The translations under genes were made by a program, and so were the position numbers. Below the pieces are notes generated by a model. It saw only the letters and a program-made list of their open reading frames with translations, was not told where the DNA came from and searched no databases. Of a stretch of DNA of 64,000 bases, positions 48,601 through 58,419 are shown piece by piece (position 1 is the stretch's first letter; every line of letters begins with the position of its first letter). Source of the DNA: Aquimarina sp. MMG016 (GTDB lineage: Bacteria > Bacteroidota > Bacteroidia > Flavobacteriales > Flavobacteriaceae); assembly GCF_018100805.1 (NCBI RefSeq), contig NZ_JAGJEA010000001.1, forward strand, positions 682,001-746,000. The letters run 5' to 3'.

Positions 48601-49532
48601 TTCTTATCAGCATACTCGAATATCTTTTCCCATTGAGCAAGTTTGGATACATCAAATCTATCTTTGTGCACTCCTTGATTCCACTGCTGCCCATCATTGT
48701 ATCCGTTGTATGTGTTTACTCCTACTTTTAACAGGTGTGGAAATACATTTTCATCATCTCCATGTAGACTTAATGTTAAAAACGAAAAAGCATTCAACCC
48801 TTTATTAGACAAGTATCTTACAACTCCAAGTAATTCAGTCCCTTTTCCACCATTCCAGGTATAGGCGCTTGCATCAGAAGCTAAGTAATCCTGCTGATGA
48901 GGATTCCAGGACTTACGTCTATTCCCTCTATTAGGAGTAGCATCAAAATCATCATATGCCAATGTGTTTTCTGGTGCATCAGCTCCCGCTTTTACAAACC
49001 ATGGACCATTAGGACTTGTTGGGTTCGTACCAGCGAATCTTAGATAATGCTCACCTACATACTTTAGCATACCCTTAGCTTTAGCTCTGTAGTCTCTTCC
49101 GGACTTATCAGATTCTGCAATACTAAAAGTTCCGGTGCTTCCATCCATAAAACCTGCACCCGATCCACCTCCATTGATCGCGACATTGGATCCTGATGTA
49201 AAAGATGCTGACCAGTTCCAATTTCCTGTTTCGTCCGGGGCAAAATGTACTCTCCATTTATTCCCTGAGGTACAGCTATTATTTTCTGCATTACCGCACG
49301 CAGCATAATAACCAGGAACTTTATAGCTTCTGTTACTTCCTTGATGCGTAAAGGTGACTTCTAGTCTATAGTCTGAAAAAGGGTTGGGGTTCGCAGTTTC
49401 AGAAGTATTCGGACCGTTAAAAGTAAGGCTGACCTTATGCCACCTCTTTAATTCTCCCTCGGGAGTCTGGGCTTTTGCCAGAACTCCTAAAAGAAGAAAT
49501 GCAATTAAAAATTTGAATTTTGTTAGATTCAT
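45636..49532 (-). CDS. DUF5060-type clan-A-like glycoside hydrolase with CBM6 and DNRLRE-like domain, T9SS-exported
   Basis: A 1298-residue protein with signal peptide to about residue 21. Residues about 22-130 form a DUF5060-like sandwich (KWRVHFAPDETGNWNW). A TIM-barrel region of about 150-560 follows, with LNWNLSEE (Glu360/Glu361) and VVANDEQG (Glu445) placed like acid/base and nucleophile of clan A hydrolases; this is a guess from position. A collagen-binding-like end follows. Next are a large carbohydrate-binding-like sandwich (VVAVEAEHFKSQS), an Ig domain, a CBM6 (GNFEAESFISKSG, YTEYEVNVDSDG), a DNRLRE/CBM96-like domain (DAYLQGATRFNN) and T9SS. The substrate is unknown; CBM6 binds xylan, beta-glucan or agar-type chains in other proteins. 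It has its own terminator and lies next to a possible operator (49545-49581). Confidence 0.8.
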   Translation of the reverse strand: MNLTKFKFLIAFLLLGVLAKAQTPEGELKRWHKVSLTFNGPNTSETANPNPFSDYRLEVTFTHQGSNRSYKVPGYYAACGNAENNSCTSGNKWRVHFAPDETGNWNWSASFTSGSNVAINGGGSGAGFMDGSTGTFSIAESDKSGRDYRAKAKGMLKYVGEHYLRFAGTNPTSPNGPWFVKAGADAPENTLAYDDFDATPNRGNRRKSWNPHQQDYLASDASAYTWNGGKGTELLGVVRYLSNKGLNAFSFLTLSLHGDDENVFPHLLKVGVNTYNGYNDGQQWNQGVHKDRFDVSKLAQWEKIFEYADKKGMFMHFKTLETENDNIMDNNGFGRQRKLYYRELIARFGHHLALNWNLSEETTIPDNVVKSTASYIKQIDPYDHHIVIHTYPNQQDQRYNPLLGNNSVLTGASVQTDKNKVHNDVKRWLEKSRNAGKKWVVANDEQGSANIGVDQDGKEDKLVRHKVLWGTLMAGGTGVEYYYGYQTGETDLSAQNHRSRNNKYSDASRALQFFNNNLLGNLTSMVSSDGVTSDNNDYVLAKAGEIYAVYRPNGGSTGLNLPNGNNKYDVQWYNPRSGGNLTTKTTLGGSLVAPDNNDWVALIIKKGSGGGDPDPDQCAALEQNGVVAVEAEHFKSQSKTNKRKWYVLDGSSATPTPDPDPSHHNGASSGGYLEILPDTRVTHGDPLINGENFSNTPGQLAIIDYKVKFTTPGKYFVWVRAHSTGSEDNGVHVGIDGTWPESGQRMQWCAGKNQWTWESKQRTAANHCGEAQKIFINVPTAGIHTISFSMREDGFEMDKFVLSKAYTKPTGNGPAEVLVDCGDENNGPQVVMTSPANGAVYQPGATIPLIANASDTDGTIAKVEFFVNGNLVATENIAPYNTTTTIANTGNYTITAKATDNDGAVTTSSGINIEIKEDTPPSDVIDIPGNFEAESFISKSGSVRIENTPGTSNKNLGYIKNGDYTEYEVNVDSDGEYTFDFYASSAGVGGTIEVIEASKIVGSITIPVTGQWHSYKKYTLDVSLSKGNKTLKLLYKGGTGYLFNIDKVVSSKIVAVEQTVTLSPIQDAYLQGATRFNNTIVRVEQNKRTAYLMFDLSSINGTITKAQLKFKVASDPGNGNLNVNKGTSNNWTENNLSNANKPSTGALLGSLNTTYELGSNKIVNLNTASISGNKLSLVMNMTSGNDFAFASKENGANTPPQLVITYKEGARQREVLKEDMNIKVDRNPVQDKLVIRGNDFLDGARVSLVNMNGTIIKTIQVQSRVKEVELDTDDLPAGIYFVKLNHKAKSRTLKIMKN

Positions 49533-49544
49533 AATTAAAAAATT

Positions 49545-49581
49545 CTAGTTAAACGTATGATTTAGATGTTAACTAGGGGTA
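49545..49581. promoter_or_regulatory. Palindrome and shared motifs upstream of the DUF5060 gene
   Basis: The arms CTAGTTAA (49545-49552) and TTAACTAG (49569-49576) flank 16 nt. Inside and next to them are TTAAACGTATGATT (49549-49562) and TAGGGGTA (49574-49581). Both motifs occur again in the same order at 60954-60967 and 60989-60996, before the regulator gene. This suggests a common binding protein. Confidence 0.4.
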
Positions 49582-49602
49582 GATTTTGGTTCTTATATAA
49601 AT

Positions 49603-52002
49603 TTATTTCTTAATGATTTGTTTCGTTAAAGTTTCTCTTTTATGGTATACTTTGATAAAATACAATCCTGGTCTAAGATCCGCTATATCTAATGAAGTCC
49701 CATCTGCATTAGATTTTACGGTTGTAGTCTTTAGTATCTTTCCTGTAATATCTACTAAATTCAGGATAGCTCCATCCATAGTAGTTTTACTTTTTACATA
49801 AACAATATCCGATACTGGATTTGGAAATGCTTCAATCCTAAAAGCATCTGAAACTTTTGGTGCTTTATTTAAAGTATTACAAACTGGAGGAATATCACTA
49901 TTACTGAAATAGATAGTAAATGTTCCTGTTTTAGATACTAGTACAAAATTATTACCATCTAGGGTAGCGTTATACGCTCCATCAAGATTGGGGAATCCCG
50001 TTCCGGATAGGGTTATACTTGGTTGTGCAGCATTAAAATTCTGAGCAGTGATGTTATTCAATAAATTATTCCACCAATCTGGAGAGCCATTATTTGTATT
50101 CATTGAAAACTGCCATAGCCCATTATTTGTAAGATCCCAATTAATTGTAAAATTGGTTACATTGCTTAAGTTAGGACCTCCAGACCTTAAAACATAGATT
50201 TTTGTATAAGCAACATTTGCGACTGTTGGTAATGGATCAACCTGAGGAGCCCCAAAACTACAATCTCCACCATTTCCAGGTTCTGTAATCACAATGGAAG
50301 AAGTTGCTTTATCAGTATTCCCCGATGAATTAGTCACTGTTAATGTCACAATATAATTGCCTGAGGTGATATATTCATGAGATATTGTAGCACCATTTCC
50401 TATAGTACCATCTCCAAAATCCCAAGCATATGCCAGCGAACTACCATCAGAACTTGAAGAGCCTGAACCATCAAAAGAAATAGTAGCTGGCGCTACTCCT
50501 CCAGAAGCACTAGTAATAATATCTGCTGTTACTATTACAGAAGTATCGGGGTTGCTAACTACAATTGTCGTTGTTTCAGTATCATTTAAAGATCCATCAC
50601 TTACTGTAAGCGTAATTGTATAACTTCCGGGCTGAGTAAAAATATGTGATATTCCTACTCCTGTAGCGGTAGTACCATCTCCAAAATTCCAAGAATATGA
50701 AAGTGTGTCATTATCCGGATCAGAAGAAGTGGAAGCATCAAACTGAACTGTTAATGGAGCATCGCCAGAAGCTATATCATTACTAAATCTGGCAACAGGT
50801 GGTCGATTAACTGTGCCACCCACAACATTAGGGATTAGCGGCGCCAAATGAGGTGTTAAGACGTCTAATTTCCATTGATTTACAGAAGTCCAATCATCTT
50901 GTAAAATTCCTCCGGTATCACCAGAATTAGGATTCATACTCCAAAAGGTCCAGGAATAAATACCACCCATAAAATTAGTAAACTCAGTAAACCAGGTATA
51001 GGCGATACCACCAAAGGCATCTTGATTTTTGATCCCAAATTCTCCTACGAATAAAGGAGAAGTTCCTTCTTCATATAAATAGTGAAAGTTCTCTTGCCAT
51101 ATCCCAGGCATATTTTGAGGAAAATTAGGAGCTTCGAACCAATCTTGTGGGGCTACTTCCGGACCGTATTCATGAGCAGAATACATTAATTTACCGGGGT
51201 CAGATAATTGTACAGGATACTTCTTTGCACCCATCAACTGTCCGCCCCACCAATATGAATTTCCTTCAAATTCACCTACACCTTCTACGATTATCAACAC
51301 ATTAGGGTTAGTTTGTAATATAGCATTACCACAACGCTCTGCAGCTTTGTTCCAATCTGTAGCGGGATTACTATTCCCCCAGGAAGATCCGTGAGGTTCA
51401 TTGTTCAGGTCCATAGCTACAACAGCTGAGTAGTTCTTATAACGATCAGCTATAAAAACCCAATCATCAATCCACCGTTGTTCTGAATACTCGGGAGTAT
51501 ACCAAACAGCTTCGTTTAAAAAACCATCTGCAGCCCTAGAATGATTATCTAAGACAATTTTCATATCATTCTCCTGACACCATCTTACAAAAATATCCAT
51601 AAGTTCAATGGGCTTAGTCACTGTGGCTTCCTCTTCGTTCATTGGAGATATGCCTGTATAACCATCAGACCCATAGGAAGGGATGGTTATCGTAGCTCCT
51701 GGATTTAACATTTCGTTACACCAAGGTACTCTTATGGTATTAAATCCGAGATCCTTGATTTGTTGTAGTACACTTTTCATATCACGGGTCCATATTCCGT
51801 GAGGAAAGTAGTTTTGTGTTTCAAAACCAAACCAGTTTACCCCGGTAAGTCTCACTTCTTTTCCAGTAGAATCAAATAATTTATTCCCGGAAACTGAAAG
51901 CCAGTTTTGTTCCTGAGCTGATCCTTTGCAAAACATACCAAATACTAATAGTATGGTCAAAGCAGTACAAATACACTTTATACTTTTTATTGTATTTTTC
52001 AT
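49603..52002 (-). CDS. GH5 endoglucanase with PKD domains and Cys-bounded module, T9SS-exported
   Basis: A 799-residue protein with signal peptide to about residue 30. The GH5 domain (about 32-392) opens with LTGVNWFGFETQN and GFNTIRVPW and has MDLNNEPHG (acid/base Glu202) and PLFVGEFG (nucleophile Glu321). This matches bacterial cellulases of the GH5_1/GH5_2 kind, which cut internal beta-1,4-glucan bonds. Two PKD domains (about 400-578), the Cys-bounded unknown module (about 581-708) and a T9SS domain (about 725-799) follow. No CBM3 is present, so the unknown module may provide substrate binding. It sits behind the GH9-GH48 gene, separated by a strong terminator. Confidence 0.94.
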   Translation of the reverse strand: MKNTIKSIKCICTALTILLVFGMFCKGSAQEQNWLSVSGNKLFDSTGKEVRLTGVNWFGFETQNYFPHGIWTRDMKSVLQQIKDLGFNTIRVPWCNEMLNPGATITIPSYGSDGYTGISPMNEEEATVTKPIELMDIFVRWCQENDMKIVLDNHSRAADGFLNEAVWYTPEYSEQRWIDDWVFIADRYKNYSAVVAMDLNNEPHGSSWGNSNPATDWNKAAERCGNAILQTNPNVLIIVEGVGEFEGNSYWWGGQLMGAKKYPVQLSDPGKLMYSAHEYGPEVAPQDWFEAPNFPQNMPGIWQENFHYLYEEGTSPLFVGEFGIKNQDAFGGIAYTWFTEFTNFMGGIYSWTFWSMNPNSGDTGGILQDDWTSVNQWKLDVLTPHLAPLIPNVVGGTVNRPPVARFSNDIASGDAPLTVQFDASTSSDPDNDTLSYSWNFGDGTTATGVGISHIFTQPGSYTITLTVSDGSLNDTETTTIVVSNPDTSVIVTADIITSASGGVAPATISFDGSGSSSSDGSSLAYAWDFGDGTIGNGATISHEYITSGNYIVTLTVTNSSGNTDKATSSIVITEPGNGGDCSFGAPQVDPLPTVANVAYTKIYVLRSGGPNLSNVTNFTINWDLTNNGLWQFSMNTNNGSPDWWNNLLNNITAQNFNAAQPSITLSGTGFPNLDGAYNATLDGNNFVLVSKTGTFTIYFSNSDIPPVCNTLNKAPKVSDAFRIEAFPNPVSDIVYVKSKTTMDGAILNLVDITGKILKTTTVKSNADGTSLDIADLRPGLYFIKVYHKRETLTKQIIKK
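49879..50262 (-). repeat. Cys-bounded module, copy 2 (in the GH5 endoglucanase)
   Basis: It encodes about 128 residues from CSFGAPQV to PPVC. Core: [31 protein letters not shown] and GTFTIYFSNS. Confidence 0.8.
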
Positions 52003-52025
52003 TTCATCTTATTTTAGTTAGTTAA

Positions 52026-52055
52026 AAAAGAGAGAGGTATATAACCCCTCTCTTT
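52026..52055 (-). terminator. Rho-independent terminator after the GH9-GH48 gene
   Basis: The arms AAAAGAGAGAGG and CCCCTCTCTTTT pair with one mismatch. On the minus strand the hairpin runs into T residues. It lies 14 nt past the stop of the cellulase gene. Confidence 0.85.
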
Positions 52056-52068
52056 TATGGATTAAAAA

Positions 52069-55000
52069 CTACCTATTAATCATCACTTTATTTCTGAATT
52101 TTTCTTTTGAAGCGAAATCAAAAGTTTCTAAAATATATAATCCAGAAGGTAATTCTTCTACAGAAATACGAGCCTGTATCTGATTTGTATTCTTTATGTT
52201 TTTAACTTTAACTACATTACCAGATAAGTCAATCAATCGTATCCTAAGGTTAGTATTACCATTACTATTCTTTTTACTACTATTGGCGGACACATTAATA
52301 TAATTCGCTGCCGGATTAGGACTCACTAACACATTTGCTTGTTGTGTTACCGGCGCAGGTGCATTAGTGGTCTCCCCAAAGAAGAAACCATATTCTGCAT
52401 TTGCCAGTGCGACTTCTATCTGAGCCCAACTTCTGTGATAATTTTGTGTAAAATCTGTACCAGAATCATATGCTGTTTTTAATCTGGCATAGTCCGGATC
52501 ATTTTTTAGTCCTGATCTTATATCTAAGAATGATACTCCGGGCTGGATAACATCTCCATTAGCCATAGTACCAGTAAATCCTTGTGGTACATATACTTCT
52601 TCTTCAAAAATTCTTTTGAAATCACCTCTGGACTCAGGAGAGGAGACTCCTTTATCATCACGATAGGTAATCCACATCCTGTCCAATACTTCTTTAGCTA
52701 GATCGCGAGATACCGTATCCAAGGTTGCGTATTTTTCTGTAGCAGCAGCATAGTAAATTAATGCTTTAGCCATCGACGCAGCTACTCCTAAATCCTTTCC
52801 ATAATCAGTAACAACTACGCTCAGGTTATTATTACTCCCCGGATTTACCGGATCCCAAGTATCAGGCTCTCCTGTCCACTCTAGCGTTGCAGGGATATCA
52901 AAATCATTATCTCCAATAAGTTTTACTTCACTTTTTACCCAAGTAGTCCATTTATCCATGAGGCTTTTGGCCATTGGGTCATTAGTAATGTAATAGTACT
53001 CAGCTACTCGCTCCATAGACCAGGCTTGCCATCCAAACCAAGTTCCACTTCCCGGATCATGGTATACAGGATCTGTATCAAAAGCCATATCATAGAATGT
53101 TGATTTACCAGCAGGATACACGCTATAATCTCCATTCCAGCTATTGGTAGCTCCACCGGCTATTGCTCCTTCTTTAGATTGTAACCAGGTATAGAATTCC
53201 ATTTGTCTTTTCAGGCTCTCGTTCCAGTCTCTTTCTCCATTCTGAGATTTTGGCTTCAACTCATTTACCTGTGTTAATGCATATGCGGCAACGGGGTTTT
53301 GGTATCCAAAATGACAATGACTGGAACTAATTCTAAATGCCCATTGAGAGGCTGGATCCGCAGACCCGCCCCAAGACATATACCACGACATCAAATAGTG
53401 CGCACTATCATATCCGGTTCCTGCTCCACTAGTCGCACTCTGTACTCCTAAAGGTTTAAAATATTTATCAAACATCGCTAACCTTAAATAATCTCCCATC
53501 TTAGATGCTTTATCCAAATCAAGACTACTTAAACTAGTTCCTTGTTCTTTCGCATATACTTGTGCCCAATACATAGCTTGTACTGCTCTAGCATCTGCAT
53601 CAGGAGCACTAGTGTATCTCCATTGTCTGGCATAATTTTGATCTTCAATAAATAACGGTAAGAATCCATTTGCTCCTCCCCAATCGAAGCTCTCCCAGGA
53701 TGGATGAGGTATGGTTTCATACACTGATTCTTGCTCTCCTCTCTGGAAGGTGTTAATGTAAGAAGGAGTACTTACTCCATCACCTCGGTTTCCATAACCA
53801 TAGAAATTATCATTATCCAATAACCAGTGCATTTGATATATATCAGCACCATAGGTAGCTGTCAGATCTGATGAAACTGGATCTGAACCTACGGGAGCAC
53901 TGAAATTAAGTGGCGCCGGATAATCGCTCGGTAAAGGGAATTCACTAGCATATGCAGCCGGAGAAGATGGATTATACGCTCCGTTAGTTGGCTGATCCGC
54001 AGTAGTCGGAATAATAAATTGTTCGATTTTATCCCATACATTACCTAGTGGAGTCCAATCTCCTGTTACCCTACCATTCATTACTTCTAGCCATAACCAA
54101 TAGGAGTATAATTCGCTGGTAGATTCATGGCCATGATCTGGCGCCTCTACAATTAATGATTCGATCGAATGGTGAGGAGAACCGTCTGCACTAAAATATC
54201 CATTTGCAGGGTCATAAAACTCATTTCTCATTTCGATAAAACGATCGATATATGCATTATCACCAGTAGGTGGATTAATGATAATCTCATCCGTTGCTTT
54301 AATCGTTATTATGGCTTGATCTTCTCCTCCATTTCCATCAGCAACAACAAGAGTAACTTCATAATCTCCTTTGGTAGTAAATGTATTTTCTGCAGTAACT
54401 CCAGTGGCAGTATTTCCATCTCCAAAATCCCAATTATAGGTCAACGTATCACCATCAGCATCTGTAGAACCCGAAGCATCAAATGTAACAACCAATGGAG
54501 CCACTCCTGTTACCGGGGTTGCAGAAATATCAGCAATAGGATTGGTATTGCCACCCGTGTCTCCACCACAATCAGGTGCAGTAGCCGTAGTACTAAAATA
54601 AATAGTAAATCCTCCTGTTTTAGATACTAATGCAAAATTGCCTGCATCTTCTGTCACCCAGTATTCACCATCTAACCCTGTAAATCCGGAGCCTGTAATA
54701 GTAATTTCCGGTTGCGAAGCATTAAAGTTCTGTGTAACTTTTGGCAGGAAATCATTATACCAATCCGGAGTACCATTATTGGTATTCATAGAAAATTGAT
54801 ATAATCCATTATTGGCTAGATCCCAGTTAATATTAAATTTAGTTACATTGTCTAAGTTTGGCCCTCCATTTCCTAAAACATAAATAAAATTATATTCCTT
54901 ATTTATACTCGAGAGAGAAGTAGCTATAGGAGTTCCAAAAGAACAATTTCCACCTACGACAACAGGGTTTCTCACTACTTCTATACTATTAGAAAGATCA

Positions 55001-58000
55001 AATTCACCGCTTAAAGCCGCAATCGTTCCTTCGGCAGTAAGACCTGTAATGGTTCCGTTATAGGTTATGTTATAGATAAAACAACTTCCAACTCCGGCAC
55101 CATCAAAATCAACAGCTTCTGGTGTTGCTGGTAACCCCAGGATTTTACCTTGATCATCTGTGATAACCCATTGGTTAGTTTCTCCAATGTTACCTGTTAA
55201 GGTTATTCCTGAAACATTATCCGCAATACCATCTCCAACAGTAAATATAAATGGTCCTCCTGAAATGGTTCCTCCATTTACCTGAGGATCCACTGTTCCT
55301 CCATCACAATCTGGTGCGGTAGCAGAAGTACTAAAATAAATAGTAAATCCTCCGGTTTTAGAAACCAACACAAAATTCCCTGCATCAACTGTTGCCCAGT
55401 ATGAGCCATCTAATCCAGCAAACCCTGAGTTTGTAATGGTGATCCCGGGTTGAGCAGTATTAAAATTCTGTGTAACTTTTGGCAAGAAATCATTCCAATA
55501 TGATGGATTACCATCACTAGTATTCATAGAGAACTGGTACAATCCATTATTAGCCAAATCCCAATTAATTGTAAAATTGGTGACGTTATCTAGATTTGGA
55601 CCACCATTACCTAAAACATATATATTTTCGAAAGCCGAATTAATAGATGGCAAAGCAGTATCTATTGGTGTTCCAAAAGCACAACTTACACTTCCATCAG
55701 TTACATTAATAGTTTTTGTAGCAGTATTTGATTCTCCTATTCCATTAGTAACGGTAAGTGTTACCACAAACTGTCCTACTGTAGTATATGTTGTAGTGGT
55801 GGTTATTGTGCTTGCCGTCTGACCATTTCCTAAATCCCAATTATACGTAAGATTTCCTCCTGTGGGATCTATAGAAGATGATGCATCAAAAGATACTTCT
55901 AATGGAGCAACTCCAGTATCTGCATTTACAGTAAAGGCAGCTACCGGGGAACCATCTGTTACATTAATAGTTATTGTCTTTGTTCCTTGTTTGCTCCCGT
56001 CACTTACAGTAAGCTTTGCCAAATATTCACCAACAGCAACATATTCGTGATTCGTTGTTACCCCTACAGCAGTATTGCCATCTCCAAAATCCCAAGTATA
56101 CGTTAATGCATCTCCATTTTCATCTGAAGAAGCAGAGGCATCAAAGGCAACACTTAATGGAGCAATACCAGCAGTGGGTGTTGCTGTAAAGTCTGCAACC
56201 GGTGCAATATTACCATCCTCCACGGTAATTGTTGTACTAGTTTCAGCAGAGATGTTTTCTCCGTCACTTACCGTAAGTGTTACTAAATATGATCCTATTG
56301 CTGAGTAAGTAATTATAGGATTAGCGGTAGTAGAGGTTTCTCCATTACCAAAATTCCAATTATAAGATAAAGCATCTCCATTAGGATCAGAAGATGCTGA
56401 TGCATCAAATGATACTTCGAGTGGAGCAACACCAGACTCAGGGGTTGCTGTAAAAGAAGCCATTGGCGTATTACCTCCATTAGGTTCATTACCAAAAACT
56501 AACACTCCATTATCATACACAGGGATGTTAGAGCTTTCGATCTCGTTACCTCCTAACCCCTGTGCTGACCAATCATTAGTAGTGTCATAAGGTACCCCAT
56601 TAGATACTCTAAAATTAAGTTGTGTTTCTCGTCTGAATTGCGGGTCTCCAATTGGGGCTATTTGCTCACCAACTAAGGATACTTCAGCGTAATAAATATT
56701 TCTACTAGCATCCCAAGTTCCAATTGTGATAGAACTGTTTCCCTGTACAGAGTTCAACGTCGGTTGGTAGTCTGCAATTGTCAATCCTTGGGCAATTCCT
56801 TCAGAAATATCAAAGAAATATCTGTAAGATAATTTATCTGTAACTCTCGCAGGCCAAGCTGTTCTATTTTGAACACGAATCTGAACGGTACTCCCAGAAG
56901 CGTTATTACTATTAAATTTTGAAACGGTTCTGGTCTCTGCTCTAGTAGGAATACCTAACGAGGCTGGTGGAAAATTAACCAATGGTGTGCCTCCAAAATT
57001 ATCGTACATCCAAGCCAGAACACCTGTTATTCCTGCATTGTAATCACAAGCCACCTCATTCGCAATAAATTCACATCTATCATCTACAAAGCCATCGTTG
57101 GCAGGGCTTTTTGGTCCCCCTACTACAGCTCCATATAAGATATGACTTGAAGTATCAGGTACTTTATCACAACTGTTTGTCCATCCTCCATGCGCGCCTC
57201 TGTGATGAGGTTTATTTGCCGGGTTATTACCAAAACCAATCATAAAGCTTCTATTAATTGGGTTATCCCCTAAGGTATAATCCGCCATGAATTTTGCATA
57301 ATTTCTATAGGCAGTCTGTTGTGCAGCATTGGTTGATACCTTGTCGCTATAAACCAAAGCTAAGAACGCTTCGTTATTCGCATATCTTAAGGTTCCCCAT
57401 TGTCTAATATGAGGAAGACCTCCAGGAGTTGTAGGAACCACATCTCCGTTTACTCCAACACCAGTCCACCAATCCAGGTTTCGCTCCGCATCTTGCTTGT
57501 ATTTATCTTTACCTGTTAGTATTGACATCAATACATAGGTACCATAGGCTTTATCATCCCAAGAGAACGCCTCTTTGTATTTAGCAGTAGCGCTTTGACC
57601 TTCTCGTTGCATATTGTCATACTCTGCTTCCGCTTTAACGAGGTAGGCATTATCATTTGTAGCTCTATATAACCAGGCGGCTCCCCATACAATTTCATCT
57701 TCATAATTACTGAATGAACGATAAAAACCAGCAGCATCCGTTATAGAATTAGAGTAAGCTTCTCTTACACTATCTGCATAATCATATAATTCTATTGCAC
57801 TTTGTAACAAACGAGCACTATATGCTGGATCATCATCCTTTAAAAGAATACTTACTGCAGCTAGTGCTGCAGCAGTTTCTCCTGCCAGATCAGAACCACC
57901 ATTAGCACCTGAAATTTTAAATGCTTCTCTTGGTTGAGGGTTAACTTCTGCAGCCCCCCACCAAGCATGGTCAATACCACCTGCTGCGACCTGTCCCCAG

Positions 58001-58401
58001 AGCTCCTGAGGTCCGGTATGACATTTTAGGAAGTAATCCGTTACAAATCGAAGATTCCTCTTTAGAATATTTAATTGCCCTGCTCTTGCATAGGCATCCT
58101 TAAATTCGATTCCTCCCCAAGCCAATGTAGTCACTGAATAAGCCATTGGAAAATTAAACTTTACGTGGTCTCCGGCATCATACCACCCCCCTGTTAGGTC
58201 TAATCCGACATCGGATCCATCATCTAATGCTGAATCAGCTCTCCAGGAAACCCTATTCCAAGAAGGCAACTTTCCCGATTGTTGTGCTTCATAAAAAAGT
58301 AATGATTTTTGGAGTGCTTCTCCATAATTGAATTGTGCAGTTGCTGTGCTACAAATCAGATATGACAGTAATATCATAGCTGATTGAATAATTTTTTTCA
58401 T
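52069..58401 (-). CDS. Bifunctional GH9-CBM3-GH48 cellulase, T9SS-exported
   Basis: A 2110-residue protein with signal peptide to about residue 22. The N-terminal GH9 domain (about 24-470) has [15 protein letters not shown] (Asp75, Asp78) and [10 protein letters not shown] (Glu449). A CBM3, probably of the c type that extends GH9 clefts, covers about 485-635. Three PKD domains (about 645-900), a Cys-bounded module, an about 100-residue spacer of a type common in adhesins ([17 protein letters not shown], then [14 protein letters not shown]-like), a second Cys-bounded module and a fourth PKD follow. Residues about 1381-2025 form a GH48 domain, with [13 protein letters not shown] containing likely acid Glu1426. 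A T9SS domain ends the chain. GH9 endo- and GH48 reducing-end processive cellobiohydrolase activities are known by family. The plan resembles CelA of Caldicellulosiruptor but with other linkers. Confidence 0.95.
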   Translation of the reverse strand: MKKIIQSAMILLSYLICSTATAQFNYGEALQKSLLFYEAQQSGKLPSWNRVSWRADSALDDGSDVGLDLTGGWYDAGDHVKFNFPMAYSVTTLAWGGIEFKDAYARAGQLNILKRNLRFVTDYFLKCHTGPQELWGQVAAGGIDHAWWGAAEVNPQPREAFKISGANGGSDLAGETAAALAAVSILLKDDDPAYSARLLQSAIELYDYADSVREAYSNSITDAAGFYRSFSNYEDEIVWGAAWLYRATNDNAYLVKAEAEYDNMQREGQSATAKYKEAFSWDDKAYGTYVLMSILTGKDKYKQDAERNLDWWTGVGVNGDVVPTTPGGLPHIRQWGTLRYANNEAFLALVYSDKVSTNAAQQTAYRNYAKFMADYTLGDNPINRSFMIGFGNNPANKPHHRGAHGGWTNSCDKVPDTSSHILYGAVVGGPKSPANDGFVDDRCEFIANEVACDYNAGITGVLAWMYDNFGGTPLVNFPPASLGIPTRAETRTVSKFNSNNASGSTVQIRVQNRTAWPARVTDKLSYRYFFDISEGIAQGLTIADYQPTLNSVQGNSSITIGTWDASRNIYYAEVSLVGEQIAPIGDPQFRRETQLNFRVSNGVPYDTTNDWSAQGLGGNEIESSNIPVYDNGVLVFGNEPNGGNTPMASFTATPESGVAPLEVSFDASASSDPNGDALSYNWNFGNGETSTTANPIITYSAIGSYLVTLTVSDGENISAETSTTITVEDGNIAPVADFTATPTAGIAPLSVAFDASASSDENGDALTYTWDFGDGNTAVGVTTNHEYVAVGEYLAKLTVSDGSKQGTKTITINVTDGSPVAAFTVNADTGVAPLEVSFDASSSIDPTGGNLTYNWDLGNGQTASTITTTTTYTTVGQFVVTLTVTNGIGESNTATKTINVTDGSVSCAFGTPIDTALPSINSAFENIYVLGNGGPNLDNVTNFTINWDLANNGLYQFSMNTSDGNPSYWNDFLPKVTQNFNTAQPGITITNSGFAGLDGSYWATVDAGNFVLVSKTGGFTIYFSTSATAPDCDGGTVDPQVNGGTISGGPFIFTVGDGIADNVSGITLTGNIGETNQWVITDDQGKILGLPATPEAVDFDGAGVGSCFIYNITYNGTITGLTAEGTIAALSGEFDLSNSIEVVRNPVVVGGNCSFGTPIATSLSSINKEYNFIYVLGNGGPNLDNVTKFNINWDLANNGLYQFSMNTNNGTPDWYNDFLPKVTQNFNASQPEITITGSGFTGLDGEYWVTEDAGNFALVSKTGGFTIYFSTTATAPDCGGDTGGNTNPIADISATPVTGVAPLVVTFDASGSTDADGDTLTYNWDFGDGNTATGVTAENTFTTKGDYEVTLVVADGNGGEDQAIITIKATDEIIINPPTGDNAYIDRFIEMRNEFYDPANGYFSADGSPHHSIESLIVEAPDHGHESTSELYSYWLWLEVMNGRVTGDWTPLGNVWDKIEQFIIPTTADQPTNGAYNPSSPAAYASEFPLPSDYPAPLNFSAPVGSDPVSSDLTATYGADIYQMHWLLDNDNFYGYGNRGDGVSTPSYINTFQRGEQESVYETIPHPSWESFDWGGANGFLPLFIEDQNYARQWRYTSAPDADARAVQAMYWAQVYAKEQGTSLSSLDLDKASKMGDYLRLAMFDKYFKPLGVQSATSGAGTGYDSAHYLMSWYMSWGGSADPASQWAFRISSSHCHFGYQNPVAAYALTQVNELKPKSQNGERDWNESLKRQMEFYTWLQSKEGAIAGGATNSWNGDYSVYPAGKSTFYDMAFDTDPVYHDPGSGTWFGWQAWSMERVAEYYYITNDPMAKSLMDKWTTWVKSEVKLIGDNDFDIPATLEWTGEPDTWDPVNPGSNNNLSVVVTDYGKDLGVAASMAKALIYYAAATEKYATLDTVSRDLAKEVLDRMWITYRDDKGVSSPESRGDFKRIFEEEVYVPQGFTGTMANGDVIQPGVSFLDIRSGLKNDPDYARLKTAYDSGTDFTQNYHRSWAQIEVALANAEYGFFFGETTNAPAPVTQQANVLVSPNPAANYINVSANSSKKNSNGNTNLRIRLIDLSGNVVKVKNIKNTNQIQARISVEELPSGLYILETFDFASKEKFRNKVMINR
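54568..54945 (-). repeat. Cys-bounded module, copy 4 (second in GH9-GH48)
   Basis: It encodes about 126 residues from CSFGTPIA to APDC. Core: [33 protein letters not shown] and [12 protein letters not shown]. It is very like copy 3, which suggests duplication within this gene. Confidence 0.85.
55305..55683 (-). repeat. Cys-bounded module, copy 3 (first in GH9-GH48)
   Basis: It encodes about 126 residues from CAFGTPID to APDC. Core: [33 protein letters not shown] and [12 protein letters not shown]. Confidence 0.85.
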
Positions 58402-58419
58402 AGTTTATGTGATTTAAGT

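Noticed and set aside
54169-54630. 153-codon plus-strand frame opposite the GH48/PKD part
   Set aside because: It is Ser/Ile/Arg-rich, typical of an antisense shadow, and has no family pattern.
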